Below, in pieces: positions 13,984-22,632 of a stretch of DNA of 54,667 nt. The first letter of the stretch is position 1. The number at the start of each line of letters is the position of its first letter. Made by a program: the position numbers and the translations under genes. Source of the DNA: a virus; the IMG/VR virus record IMGVR_UViG_3300008113_008855, positions 1-54,667 of that record. The stretch is one strand, 5' to 3'. Under the pieces are notes generated by a model, which ran no database searches, was not told where the DNA came from, and saw only the letters and a list, made by a program, of their open reading frames with translations.

Positions 13984-14715
13984 ATGAAAATTGCGATCCT
14001 GAACATCTACACAAAGAACATAAAAGAGCTTGCTGTAATTACAGTAGAGTACAACAAGAGAAAGTATTGTGAAAAGCATAACTATGATTTAATTGTTCAA
14101 ACTGATAATTTTTCAATTCCACATCTTGGTTTTGAAAAGCTGGCAATGATCAAGCGCACACTTGAGACAGGAAAGTATGACTGGGTATACTGGTGCGGCT
14201 CGGACACAATGATAACAAACTACGATATCAAGATTGAAGATTTAATTGATAATAACTATTGCTTTATTCTTGCTTGTGATGTTTGGGATTGGAATGTTGA
14301 TTCTATGCTTTTTAAGAACGATAAAAGAAGCATAGATTTCTTAGAAAAAATAATCTCTAAGCACGATCAATATGTTGACGAAAATGGAAATGCCAGAAGC
14401 AATAATATAAAGCTAAAAGATGGCTGCACTATAGCTTGGGGAGAGCAGGCTGCAATCATTGAAGAATGCAAAGGCAAATTCTTTAGTCCAGAAATCAAAG
14501 AAGAGTACAAAGACTTTGTCAAAGAAGTCCCTCAGAAAACTATGAACTCTTATCTTTACGACTTGTATCCAACTCCATTCCATGCTAAAAAAATGGACTA
14601 TCAAGAAAGAAGAGGAGAGTGGTCTGATGGAGACTTTATAATGCACTGGCCCGGAACTAGAAATGAAATTCGCATTCGATTGGCTCTAAACTCAATTCAA
14701 CTCGTCAAAGAATAA
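13984..14715 (+). CDS. GT34-like glycosyltransferase (GMA12/MNN10 type)
   Basis: The sequence shows the fold of the galactosyl/mannosyltransferase family GT34: KHNYDLIVQTDNF (34-43), HLGFEKLAMIKRTLETGKYDWVYWCGSDTMITN (47-79), QAAIIEEC with a conserved Glu-Gln and the C-terminal DFIMHWPGTR, equivalent to the usual HFPG. The metal-binding D-x-D is altered: W-C-G-S-D-T stands where WxDxD is normal, so only the second Asp is kept. Activity may be reduced or metal use changed. It sits between the GT9 pair and the sugar-biosynthesis genes, with adjacent stops and starts. Confidence 0.75.
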   Translation: MKIAILNIYTKNIKELAVITVEYNKRKYCEKHNYDLIVQTDNFSIPHLGFEKLAMIKRTLETGKYDWVYWCGSDTMITNYDIKIEDLIDNNYCFILACDVWDWNVDSMLFKNDKRSIDFLEKIISKHDQYVDENGNARSNNIKLKDGCTIAWGEQAAIIEECKGKFFSPEIKEEYKDFVKEVPQKTMNSYLYDLYPTPFHAKKMDYQERRGEWSDGDFIMHWPGTRNEIRIRLALNSIQLVKE

Positions 14716-14716
14716 C

Positions 14717-16027
14717 ATGCAAGAAATTCTAAATCTAATCAAAGAATACGCAGACTCTAATCTTACTAAAAAGAAATGGGAGGCTGGAAAAGATTGGGTT
14801 CAATATGGTGGCCCATACTTTTCATCAGCAGAGTACACCGCAGCAGTTAAGTCTCTTCTTGGCGGCTGGATTGTAATGTCTGAAGATTCATTATCTTTTG
14901 AGAATGTGTTTCCAAAACATCTTGGCAAGGAATACGGCATTCTTACTAATAGCGGCAGTAGCTCTAATTTAATTATGATGTCAGCAATGACATCTAAGAG
15001 GCTCTATAATTTTCCTAAAGGCACAAAAGTCATTACTCCAATCGCAGGATTTCCTACTACAATTAATCCTATATTTCAGGTAGGCTTTGAACCTGTGTTC
15101 GTTGATATTGATTTGGACACTTTAAACTTGAATCTTGATCAAGTTGAAGAACAAGCAAAGAAAGGAGCCAAGATTATAACTTTCGCTCATGTGCTTGGCA
15201 ATCCTCCAAATATGGATCGCTTGATGCAGATCATTAAGGACAACAATCTTGTTCTTTTGGAAGACTGCTGCGATGCTCTTGGTTGCACATATAAAGGACA
15301 AGTTCTTGGAAGCTTTGGAGAATTTGCTAGTTGCAGTTTCTATCCCGCTCATCACATGACAATGGGAGAGGGAGGATTTGTAGCTTGCAATACTAGACTT
15401 CAAGAAGTTGTAGCTAGAAGCTTCAGAGAGTGGGGTCGTGGATGTTATTGCGTAGGCAAGAAGGCTAATCTTCTCAAGAACGGAACCTGCAATAAGAGAT
15501 TCCATAATTGGCTCCCATCTATACCAGATGAAATTTTTGATCATAAATATGTCTATGATGAAATTGGTTATAATTTAAAGCCAATAGAACTTCAGGCTTC
15601 TATCGGTCTTGAACAAATCAAAAAGCTTCCTGAGATCCATAACAGGAGAAAAGAAAACCATGCCTTGCTAACCAATGCATTTAAGAAGTATGAAGAATTT
15701 TTCCATATTCCAGTAGCTACCCCAAATTCTGATCCTAGCTGGTTCGCGTTTGCTGTTACGCTAAAAGACTCATCACCATTCAAGAGGAGACGAATCGTAG
15801 ACTTCTTTGAAACCAACAAAGTTCAAACTAGACCATACTTTGCTGGCAACATAATGCTTCAGCCAGCTTACGAAGGTTATATTAGTCAAGAAGAGGTTAT
15901 TAAGAACTATCCAGTAGCAAGAAAAGTAACCTCAGATACATTCTTCTTGGGGACAAGCCCAGTTATTTCGATTCAGCAAATCCAATACATTGAAGAAAAA
16001 CTTGATTTATTTATTGGTAGTTTGTAA
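14717..16027 (+). CDS. rfbH: RfbH-type 3-dehydrase (CDP-4-keto-6-deoxyglucose 3-dehydrase)
   Basis: This is a PLP-fold enzyme of the DegT/DnrJ/EryC1/StrS family, but the catalytic lysine is replaced by histidine: SFYPAHHMTMGEGG (207-220) has His212 where aminotransferases have Lys. This is the hallmark of E1/RfbH, which removes the 3-hydroxyl of a 4-keto-6-deoxyhexose using PMP and a [2Fe-2S] cluster. The cluster ligands are visible: Cys185, then Cys243 after exactly 57 residues, then Cys245; the fourth, Cys258, follows after 12 residues where seven is usual. It needs an E3-type reductase, which I do not see nearby; the LdpA-like Fe-S protein at 19432 is a candidate electron carrier, by inference. 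The length (436) is normal. Confidence 0.9.
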   Translation: MQEILNLIKEYADSNLTKKKWEAGKDWVQYGGPYFSSAEYTAAVKSLLGGWIVMSEDSLSFENVFPKHLGKEYGILTNSGSSSNLIMMSAMTSKRLYNFPKGTKVITPIAGFPTTINPIFQVGFEPVFVDIDLDTLNLNLDQVEEQAKKGAKIITFAHVLGNPPNMDRLMQIIKDNNLVLLEDCCDALGCTYKGQVLGSFGEFASCSFYPAHHMTMGEGGFVACNTRLQEVVARSFREWGRGCYCVGKKANLLKNGTCNKRFHNWLPSIPDEIFDHKYVYDEIGYNLKPIELQASIGLEQIKKLPEIHNRRKENHALLTNAFKKYEEFFHIPVATPNSDPSWFAFAVTLKDSSPFKRRRIVDFFETNKVQTRPYFAGNIMLQPAYEGYISQEEVIKNYPVARKVTSDTFFLGTSPVISIQQIQYIEEKLDLFIGSL

Positions 16028-16038
16028 TATATTTTATC

Positions 16039-16884
16039 ATGTCTAAGGTAGTTTATATCACTGGATGCTTGGGCCTTATTGGCTCCTATCTCACTAGAGC
16101 TTGCTTAAAGCAAAATTATTATGTTATAGGAGTAGATAAAATTACCTACGCTGCAAGACCAGATCTTTTAAATGAATTTCTTGCATATGAGAAGTTTAAA
16201 TTTGAAGAGCAAGATATTTGCGATATAAGCAGACTTGTAGATTGTGATTACTTTATTAACGTTGCAGCAGAAACTCATGTAGATAACTCTATTAGAAAGA
16301 GTGATGACTTTATTAAGTCTAATATTAATGGAGTTCATAATATTCTTGAACTTATTAAAGGATACAAGAAGGAAGGAATAATTACCCCTACTCTTTTGCA
16401 CTTTAGCACCGATGAAGTTTACGGAGATATTTCTAATGGAGAGCATATTGAGACCGATCTATTAAAACCAAGCAATCCATACGCCGCAACCAAAGCCGCA
16501 GCAGATCAACTAACTCTTAATAGAAAGATTCCTCTTCATAATCAAGGAAGCCCATTCAGAAACTGGCTCCACGCAAAAGATACCGCAGAAGGAGTGCTGT
16601 CTATAATCAACAGTGGAGTAAAGAATGAAATATTTAATATTGCTGGAGGATTTGAGCAAAGTAATATCGTAACAGTCGAGAAGATTATAGCTGAATATTT
16701 TGGCAAACTTCCTTCTGATTATACCGATAAGTATCTTGATCTATCCGTCTCTAGAGAAGGGCAAGATGTAAGATATGCTCTAAATGATAATAAATTAAGA
16801 TCTTTAGGGTGGAAACCAAAGTGCAAATTTGATGATGAGTTAAAAGACATAGTTAAATATTACAAAAATAATTTCGTGTGGTAA
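16039..16884 (+). CDS. NAD-dependent 4,6-dehydratase-like enzyme with a central deletion
   Basis: The protein opens VVYITGCLGLIGSYLTRA (Rossmann G-x2-G-x2-G), has HFSTDEVYGD (about residues 117-127, the dehydratase T-D-E) and PSNPYAATKAAAD, which supplies the Y-x3-K pair. RNWLHAKDTAEG follows almost at once. In RmlB-type enzymes about 40 residues normally lie between ADQL and NRKIPLH (the region with RPTNNYGP and EKLIP), but here only TL is left. Total length is 281 where about 320-350 is usual. The enzyme therefore keeps its NAD and catalytic sites but lacks most of the sugar-nucleotide-binding segment. It is either inactive or altered, or the deletion is an assembly error. Expected substrate: dTDP- or CDP-glucose. 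Confidence 0.8.
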   Translation: MSKVVYITGCLGLIGSYLTRACLKQNYYVIGVDKITYAARPDLLNEFLAYEKFKFEEQDICDISRLVDCDYFINVAAETHVDNSIRKSDDFIKSNINGVHNILELIKGYKKEGIITPTLLHFSTDEVYGDISNGEHIETDLLKPSNPYAATKAAADQLTLNRKIPLHNQGSPFRNWLHAKDTAEGVLSIINSGVKNEIFNIAGGFEQSNIVTVEKIIAEYFGKLPSDYTDKYLDLSVSREGQDVRYALNDNKLRSLGWKPKCKFDDELKDIVKYYKNNFVW

Positions 16885-16915
16885 ACTAGCTTTTTAACAT
16901 TTACAATATTAAATT

Positions 16916-18679
16916 ATGACAAAGATTAGAGTCTCTGATTATATTGCCAACTTTTTAGAAAGCAAAGGCATAAAATACGCATTTGAAGTTCCCGGTGGTG
17001 GAGCAATGTTTTTAAATGACTCTATTGCAAAAAGCAACATTAAACCTATTTTTTGCCATCACGAACAGGCTTGTGCTATGGCTGCCGTTGGTTATACAAA
17101 ATTAACCAATGAAACATCTTTAGTAGTTTGTACCTCTGGGTGCGCTGGAACAAATGTTATTACAGGATTATTAGACGCATGGCAAGACAGCCATAAATTA
17201 ATAGTAATATCCGGACAAGTAAATAAAAAAGATACAACTTATTTAAAAAATGTTCCACTAAGAAAACTAGGTATACAAGAAGTAAATATAGTAAAAATTA
17301 TCAGCTCTATAACCAAGTATTCTACTATGGTTGAAGACGCTAATAATATTGCTTATGAGCTAGAAAAGGCATACCATATATGCACAACTGGCCGTCATGG
17401 ACCCGTTTGGATAGACGTTCCACTAGATATCCAGTCCGCTTATATAAATTTAGAAGACCTAAATCATTTTAATATTCCAGAAGTTGTTGTTGGTAGCAAA
17501 GAATCTGAGGTATTTAAAAAATACTTGTCGGAATCAAAAAGACCTATAATAATTGCTGGCAATGGAATATATTTGTCCAACTCTAAAAACGAATTTAAAA
17601 ATTTTATTGAACAATATCAAATTCCAGTAGCATGCACATTTTTAGGTATAGATATACTAGAAGAAGAGCATCCTCTTTATGTTGGCAGAATAGGGCTCAA
17701 AGGAACTAGAGCTGGTAATTTTGCCGTTGCTAATTCTGATTTAGTAATATCTATCGGAAGCTCTCTTAATATTCCTACTACTGGTTTTCAATATCATTTA
17801 TTCGCTAGAGAAGCTAAGATAATAGCGATTGACATTGATACTAACGAGCACTCAAAAAACACTGTAAAAATAAATGAAATAATAAATGAAGATATTTCTA
17901 ATTTTATATCTTCTAATATGCGTTTGGAATACAGATGCCCATCAACTTGGGTAGAAAAATGTCAACATTGGAAAAACAAATGGAATACATTCGATAGAAA
18001 AGATATAGATTTATTGAATATGTATTCTTTCTCTAAGAAGTTAGGAGAAATTACAAAAGAAAGCAAGTCAATTGTTGTCACGGATGCCGGATCTGCTAAT
18101 TATGTGCTATGTCAAACTCTTATTAATAGCAGACTAATACTTCCTGCTGCTCAAGGAGAAATGGGGTTTATGATTCCAGCCTGCGTTGGAATTAGTCTTG
18201 GAGCAAAAAATGAAAATGTAATAGGCGTAACTGGAGAAGGATCTTTTCAATTTAATATCCAAGAGCTTCAAACTATAGTTCAAAACAAACTTCCTATAAA
18301 AATGTTTATTTTGAACAATGGCGGTTATTTGTGCATAAGAAACACTCAAATAAAATTCTTTAATAAAAATTTCTCTGGCGTAGACGCAAGCTCAGGGGTT
18401 TCTTTTCCAGATCCAGAAAAAATCGCATATGCATATGGAATACCTTTTAAGAGAATATCTAACATAGAAGAATTGCATCAAAATTTAAAATCAATAATAG
18501 AATATAATGGAGCATATTTGTGCGAAATAATGTGCCCATCTGATGAAGAAGTTTATCCTACATCAGCAACAATGAAAACAGAAGATGGAAAATTAGTATC
18601 TCAACCATTAGAAAACATGTCTCCATTCTTATCTAAAGAAGAGTTTGAGAAAGAAATGATAGTCAAAATTCACAAATAA
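16916..18679 (+). CDS. Thiamine diphosphate enzyme of the acetolactate synthase family
   Basis: The 587-residue protein has the three domains of the family: the N-terminal PYR domain with the catalytic Glu50 in CHHEQACAMAAVGY, a middle domain, and a C-terminal PP domain with GEGSFQFNIQELQ followed by IKMFILNNGGY (about 440-470), the G-x-G-...-NN metal/TPP motif. It transfers an acyl group from a 2-keto acid. Behind an RfbH-type dehydrase this recalls YerE, which adds an acetyl unit to a 4-keto-3,6-dideoxy sugar to make a branched-chain sugar (yersiniose). That role is inferred from neighbourhood. It is not an obvious biosynthetic acetolactate synthase because no regulatory subunit or other isoleucine/valine genes are present. 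Confidence 0.8.
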   Translation: MTKIRVSDYIANFLESKGIKYAFEVPGGGAMFLNDSIAKSNIKPIFCHHEQACAMAAVGYTKLTNETSLVVCTSGCAGTNVITGLLDAWQDSHKLIVISGQVNKKDTTYLKNVPLRKLGIQEVNIVKIISSITKYSTMVEDANNIAYELEKAYHICTTGRHGPVWIDVPLDIQSAYINLEDLNHFNIPEVVVGSKESEVFKKYLSESKRPIIIAGNGIYLSNSKNEFKNFIEQYQIPVACTFLGIDILEEEHPLYVGRIGLKGTRAGNFAVANSDLVISIGSSLNIPTTGFQYHLFAREAKIIAIDIDTNEHSKNTVKINEIINEDISNFISSNMRLEYRCPSTWVEKCQHWKNKWNTFDRKDIDLLNMYSFSKKLGEITKESKSIVVTDAGSANYVLCQTLINSRLILPAAQGEMGFMIPACVGISLGAKNENVIGVTGEGSFQFNIQELQTIVQNKLPIKMFILNNGGYLCIRNTQIKFFNKNFSGVDASSGVSFPDPEKIAYAYGIPFKRISNIEELHQNLKSIIEYNGAYLCEIMCPSDEEVYPTSATMKTEDGKLVSQPLENMSPFLSKEEFEKEMIVKIHK

Positions 18680-18680
18680 T

Positions 18681-19430
18681 ATGAAAAATTTAATTGAAAA
18701 TTTACAAAATTTATCTATCTCACGCAATGTCATTGGAATTAAACAGTCTTTTGAAGATGAAGGCGTTTCTACCGAAGATGTAATTCTAGCAAGAAGAATT
18801 ACAGATAAGTGCGAGCTTCAAAGCTTTGTCAAAATAGGAGGGTGCGAAGCTAAGTCTGATTTAAATAAATGTATCAAGATCGGGATTGATAATATCATAG
18901 CTCCAATGGTAGAGTCTGAGTTTTCTTTATCTAAATTTATAAATATCACAAATGATCATTCCAGTTTAATAAATAGATTTATAGTGGTAGAAACTAAAAC
19001 AGCATATCAAAATATAGATGAGCTTTTAAGTTTAGCGAAGAACAGTTTAAATGGAATAATTGTTGGCAGATCAGATTTTTCTAAATCTTATAACTTAAAT
19101 AAATCTGAATGCGATAGCGATTTTATTTTTGAAAAAGTAAAAGATATTTTTACAAAATGCAAAAAAGAAAAACTCCAAACAACTTTGGGAGGAAACATTT
19201 CCGCAAAAAGCGTCAAGTTTATAAAAGAAATGTATTTTAATTCTTTACTTGACAAAATCGAAACCAGAAACATAGTAGTAAAGTTGAATCAATCTAACGT
19301 TTCTGACCTAGATAACACCATTCAAGAAATCCTTAAATTTGAAATTGAATGGACTCAATTCAAAAGAAACAAACTGTTTTCCTCCTTAGGGGAGCTAGAT
19401 AGTAGAATCAAAATATTAAATAATCGATAA
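18681..19430 (+). CDS. HpcH/HpaI aldolase / citrate-lyase-beta-like protein
   Basis: The 249-residue protein shows a TIM-barrel of the HpcH/HpaI type: FVKIGGCEAKSDLNKCIKIG, then NIIAPMVES, FIVVETKTAYQNIDELL (the E-T-x-x-A-x-x-N metal-binding block) and GIIVGRSDFSKSY (the G-x-x-D loop). These enzymes cleave or form C-C bonds between pyruvate and aldehydes with a divalent metal. Lys/Asn-rich codons dominate. It starts one base after the TPP enzyme and two bases before the LdpA-like gene, so the three are one transcriptional unit. Together they may build or cleave a carbon-branched sugar or its 2-keto acid donor; the exact reaction is unknown. Confidence 0.7.
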   Translation: MKNLIENLQNLSISRNVIGIKQSFEDEGVSTEDVILARRITDKCELQSFVKIGGCEAKSDLNKCIKIGIDNIIAPMVESEFSLSKFINITNDHSSLINRFIVVETKTAYQNIDELLSLAKNSLNGIIVGRSDFSKSYNLNKSECDSDFIFEKVKDIFTKCKKEKLQTTLGGNISAKSVKFIKEMYFNSLLDKIETRNIVVKLNQSNVSDLDNTIQEILKFEIEWTQFKRNKLFSSLGELDSRIKILNNR

Positions 19431-19431
19431 A

Positions 19432-20589
19432 ATGAAAACACGATTCGAAACATTGCAAAGTATTGTTCATAAAGAACAGTGTTTTAAAATGATATGCGGA
19501 GCTGGAAATGAAGATAGAAATCATGTAAAAAAACTAGCTTTTGTTTACACTTTAGCTGGAACAAAAATTTTAGATGTATCAGCAAATGTTGAGGTTGTAA
19601 AGGCCGCAATGGAAGGCATTGATCTAGCTTATGATTACGCTCATAAATTAAATACTACAATAGAGCATAGACCATATATTATGGTAAGCGTCGGTATGCC
19701 AGGAGACCCTCATGTTAGAAAGTCATTTATAAATCAAGACAAATGTATTGCATGTACTTTATGCATTCCAATTTGCCCAACCGACGCTATCCCTAAAGAC
19801 TTTACTAAGAATTTAGATTTTTTTAAGAAACTTAATGGATCGTTTGACGTAGAGGATCAGTCAAAAGAAATTGTAATAAAAGATCTATGTATTGGATGCG
19901 GTAAATGCAGCAGCATCTGTCCAAAATCTGATATCATATCATATAGACACAACGCAAGAGAAGTTAATGAATTACTGCCAAAATGCATGAATGCAGGAGC
20001 AGAACTATTCGAGCTTCATGCTGGCGTTGGTGAAGACGATATCACTCTCCAAGAGTGGAAGCTTATCAATGAAATAAATACAAACAATTATAATTCAATG
20101 TGTCTAGATAGATTAAATCTTGGCAATTTGCGACTAGAACATCGAATTCAAGAAGCTAAAAAGATTTCAGGAAATAGGCTAATGATTCAAGCTGACGGCT
20201 ATCCAATGAGCGGTGGAGAAGACGATTATAATACAACCCTTCAAGCTGTCTCATGCGCCGATGTTGTAAATAAAAAATTCAACATGAGAATCGATAAAAA
20301 GCGAGGACTAGATAAATTAGGAAAGCCAAAGATATCATCTAAAAAAATCTATAAAGATATAAATGATAATGATAATATTCCTATTCTTATATCTGGAGGA
20401 ACCAACTCATTCAGTAAAGAACTAGCTGAAAAAGCTGGAGTAAGAATAAATGGCGTGTCTATAGGAACATTTGCAAGAGACCTTATCGAAGAGTTTATTG
20501 TTTCTAATGATTTCTATAATAACGATGAGCTAATAAATTTAGCATATTTAAATGCTAAAGAACTAATCACCAAAAGCAACAAAGCATAA
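19432..20589 (+). CDS. LdpA-like protein with two [4Fe-4S] clusters
   Basis: The N-terminus (FKMICGAGNEDRNHVKKLAFVYTLAGTKILDVSANVEVVKAA, then PYIMVSVGMPGDPHVRKSF) matches the pattern of the cyanobacterial circadian-input protein LdpA, which senses redox state. Two ferredoxin motifs follow: C105-x2-C108-x2-C111-x3-C115 and C153-x2-C156-x2-C159-x3-C163. The remaining 220 residues (AGAELFELHAGVGEDD, LMIQADGYPMSGG, IPILISGGTNSFSKELA) look like a TIM-barrel tail. In a sugar cluster an electron-transfer or radical-supporting role for the dehydrase seems more likely than circadian signalling, but that is inference. Homologues outside cyanobacteria exist; the assignment rests on motif layout. Confidence 0.65.
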   Translation: MKTRFETLQSIVHKEQCFKMICGAGNEDRNHVKKLAFVYTLAGTKILDVSANVEVVKAAMEGIDLAYDYAHKLNTTIEHRPYIMVSVGMPGDPHVRKSFINQDKCIACTLCIPICPTDAIPKDFTKNLDFFKKLNGSFDVEDQSKEIVIKDLCIGCGKCSSICPKSDIISYRHNAREVNELLPKCMNAGAELFELHAGVGEDDITLQEWKLINEINTNNYNSMCLDRLNLGNLRLEHRIQEAKKISGNRLMIQADGYPMSGGEDDYNTTLQAVSCADVVNKKFNMRIDKKRGLDKLGKPKISSKKIYKDINDNDNIPILISGGTNSFSKELAEKAGVRINGVSIGTFARDLIEEFIVSNDFYNNDELINLAYLNAKELITKSNKA

Positions 20590-20592
20590 AAC

Positions 20593-20973
20593 ATGAAACA
20601 ACTAACGATAGCTGTAGACTTTGACGGAACATTATGCGAATACGCATTTCCTAATATAGGAAATCAAACCGATCAGCAAAAGCAACTTTTAAATCTTTTG
20701 ATCAGCCTGAAGCAAAAAGGTCACTATTTGATACTATGGACAAATCGAGGAGACAATGAAAAATTAAAATGCTTAAGCGAAGCAATTGAATGGTGCAAGC
20801 AACAAGGCTTAGAATTCGATCAAATTAATAAAAACAATCCAGAAAGAGAAGCTAAAAAGCTTTCTGGATATAGCCCTAAAATTTTAGCAGATTACTATAT
20901 AGACGACAAAGCTCTTGAGTTCGGAAACGAAGCTGCAAGGTTTAGAAGCTTAAGTTTTCTATCTTCTCTATGA
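20593..20973 (+). CDS. HAD-superfamily hydrolase
   Basis: The 126-residue protein has the HAD nucleophile motif VDFDGTL (8-14), the second motif ILWTNRG (about 47-53, Thr) and a distal acidic pair ADYYIDDKALEF. There is no cap domain, as in small C0-type phosphatases such as 5'(3')-nucleotidases and sugar phosphatases. In this operon it probably removes a phosphate from a sugar or nucleotide intermediate. It ends with an ATGA overlap with the next gene. Confidence 0.85.
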   Translation: MKQLTIAVDFDGTLCEYAFPNIGNQTDQQKQLLNLLISLKQKGHYLILWTNRGDNEKLKCLSEAIEWCKQQGLEFDQINKNNPEREAKKLSGYSPKILADYYIDDKALEFGNEAARFRSLSFLSSL

Positions 20974-21740
20974 AAATTTTAATTACTGGGTCAAACGGTT
21001 ATGTAGCGAAAGCGCTTATTGAGTCTTTAAGTAAAAAACATTCAATTACTTGTTTATCTAGGATGGAAGCAGATTTAACATCTCTAGAAGAGGTTAATTA
21101 TTTTTTTAATAAACATTCAATTTTTGATGTTGTAATACATACCGCAATAACTGGAGGAAGAAGGACAAAGCCTGAAGATGGCGAAACTACAGATCAGAAC
21201 ATAAAGATGTATTATAATCTTTTAGAAAATAGAAATAGTTTTCGCAGATTTATTTCATTTGGATCTGGTGCAGAACTTCTAGCCTTAAACACGCCTTATG
21301 GTATAAGCAAAAGACTTATAGCAGACTCAATGAAGTATAAGGACAAATTTACTAACATTAGAATATTCGGTTGTTTTGATCATAATGAAGCAAACGATAG
21401 GTTTATAAAAGGAAATATAATCCGTTATATAAATAAAGAGCCCATTCAAATATACGAAAACAAACAGATGGACTTCTTCTTCATGGAAGATTTGATTTCT
21501 ATTGTTGAATATTGCCTAGCTCAAGAAAATCCTCCTAAAGAAGTAAACTGCTCATACAAAGAAAAATACTCTCTTTATCAAATTGCTGAAATAATAAATT
21601 GCCTAGGAAACCATAATGTACCTATATCCTCAAACAATTCTTTTGGAAAAGATTACATTGGAGAATTTAATTTACCGATCTCATATCTTGGACTAGAGAA
21701 AGGTATCAGGTCGGTTTATAATAAACTATCTAACTCATGA
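20970..21740 (+). CDS. NAD-dependent epimerase/dehydratase (extended SDR)
   Basis: The protein begins MKILITGSNGYVAKAL with the nucleotide-binding G-x2-G motif and has the catalytic Y-x3-K (PYGISK, about 110-115) and a serine block FISFGSGAE. The length (256) is short but complete for atypical SDRs in O-antigen operons. Likely substrate is a nucleotide-activated 4-keto sugar, reduced or epimerised. It lacks a clear ribosome-binding site; the start overlaps the stop of the HAD gene and its own stop overlaps the next start (ATGA). Confidence 0.8.
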   Translation: MKILITGSNGYVAKALIESLSKKHSITCLSRMEADLTSLEEVNYFFNKHSIFDVVIHTAITGGRRTKPEDGETTDQNIKMYYNLLENRNSFRRFISFGSGAELLALNTPYGISKRLIADSMKYKDKFTNIRIFGCFDHNEANDRFIKGNIIRYINKEPIQIYENKQMDFFFMEDLISIVEYCLAQENPPKEVNCSYKEKYSLYQIAEIINCLGNHNVPISSNNSFGKDYIGEFNLPISYLGLEKGIRSVYNKLSNS

Positions 21741-22630
21741 ATTCCGAAAGCAAGAAAAGATACGCCATACGAAGACATCTCTCTGGAGATGGTCTTGGGT
21801 CCAAAATGGGCAACTATGCGATTCTTTATGCTATTCATTTAGGAACAGGATTAATACCAGCTTATCTTAGCGACGAGTCTAATGATGCTTTTGATTTCTT
21901 TAATAAAGATAAAAACAATGTTTTAGATATCAAACAAGCTTTTCCAAATGTAAAAAAAGTATTTGAAAAAATAAATTTTTCAGAACACAAATGGGAACAC
22001 GTTAATACTGGTGTAATGCCATTAGAAAATATTATATACAGCATAATAGTAAATAGAAAATTTGGGCAATTTCCAAATTTTAGTTTTGAATGGTTTCAAA
22101 GGTACGATCAATGGTATGCTTTCAGAAGAGAAGTCACAGAGCTGTTTACTTTTAATTCAGATTTAATAAATAAAGCAAAATCCAATCTCCCAAACATAAA
22201 TAAAAAAATAGTGGGCGTTTCATTCAGAAACGAATATAAGAAATTTAATAGCACTGGAGGTCATAGTAAATTAGGAATTGATTATTATCGCAAAGCTTTT
22301 AGTTGCTTTCCTAAGGAAGATTATTGCTTTCTTATATTTGCAGATTTTTTTGAACAATGCCCAGAAGTTTTAGATCAATTATCTGGTGAGTACGATATAA
22401 TGTATACAAAAGAAAACATGTCTAGCGCAGAAGGCATGGCTACCCTTTCTCTTTGTGATAGCATTATTAATTCTAATAGTTCTTTTAGTTTTTGGGCTTC
22501 GTTTTTAAATAAAAATATAAACAAAAAAATCATTGCCCCAAATTACTTTTTACATCCTAGCCACGCTGGAGCAGGTCTTTTAAACCACAGATGGTTTCCT
22601 AGTGAATGGACTGGATTAAACGAAGTATAA
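21737..22630 (+). CDS. GT11-type (alpha-1,2-fucosyltransferase-like) glycosyltransferase
   Basis: The 297-residue protein shows the GT11 layout: an N-terminal GLGSKMGNYAILYAI (nucleotide-binding glycine loop), VGVSFRNEYKK in place of the usual V-x-H-x-R-x-G-D-Y, HSKLGIDYYRKAF and the C-terminal SSAEGMATLSLCDSIINSNSSFSFWASFLN, close to the family block SLCDHFIIANSSFSWWGAWL. GT11 enzymes add fucose from GDP-fucose to galactose. The Gmd-like gene at 23553, the enzyme that starts GDP-fucose synthesis, is broken, so the donor may come from the host. Donor and acceptor are inferred. Confidence 0.75.
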   Translation: MNSESKKRYAIRRHLSGDGLGSKMGNYAILYAIHLGTGLIPAYLSDESNDAFDFFNKDKNNVLDIKQAFPNVKKVFEKINFSEHKWEHVNTGVMPLENIIYSIIVNRKFGQFPNFSFEWFQRYDQWYAFRREVTELFTFNSDLINKAKSNLPNINKKIVGVSFRNEYKKFNSTGGHSKLGIDYYRKAFSCFPKEDYCFLIFADFFEQCPEVLDQLSGEYDIMYTKENMSSAEGMATLSLCDSIINSNSSFSFWASFLNKNINKKIIAPNYFLHPSHAGAGLLNHRWFPSEWTGLNEV

Positions 22631-22632
22631 TT

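Noticed and set aside
16916-18679. Biosynthetic acetolactate synthase for isoleucine/valine
   Set aside because: No regulatory subunit or other branched-chain amino-acid genes are near, and the gene sits between sugar enzymes.
22606-22632. Upstream start of the GT17 gene
   Set aside because: It lies inside the GT11 gene, and the family N-terminus begins at MTYEAFMFF.
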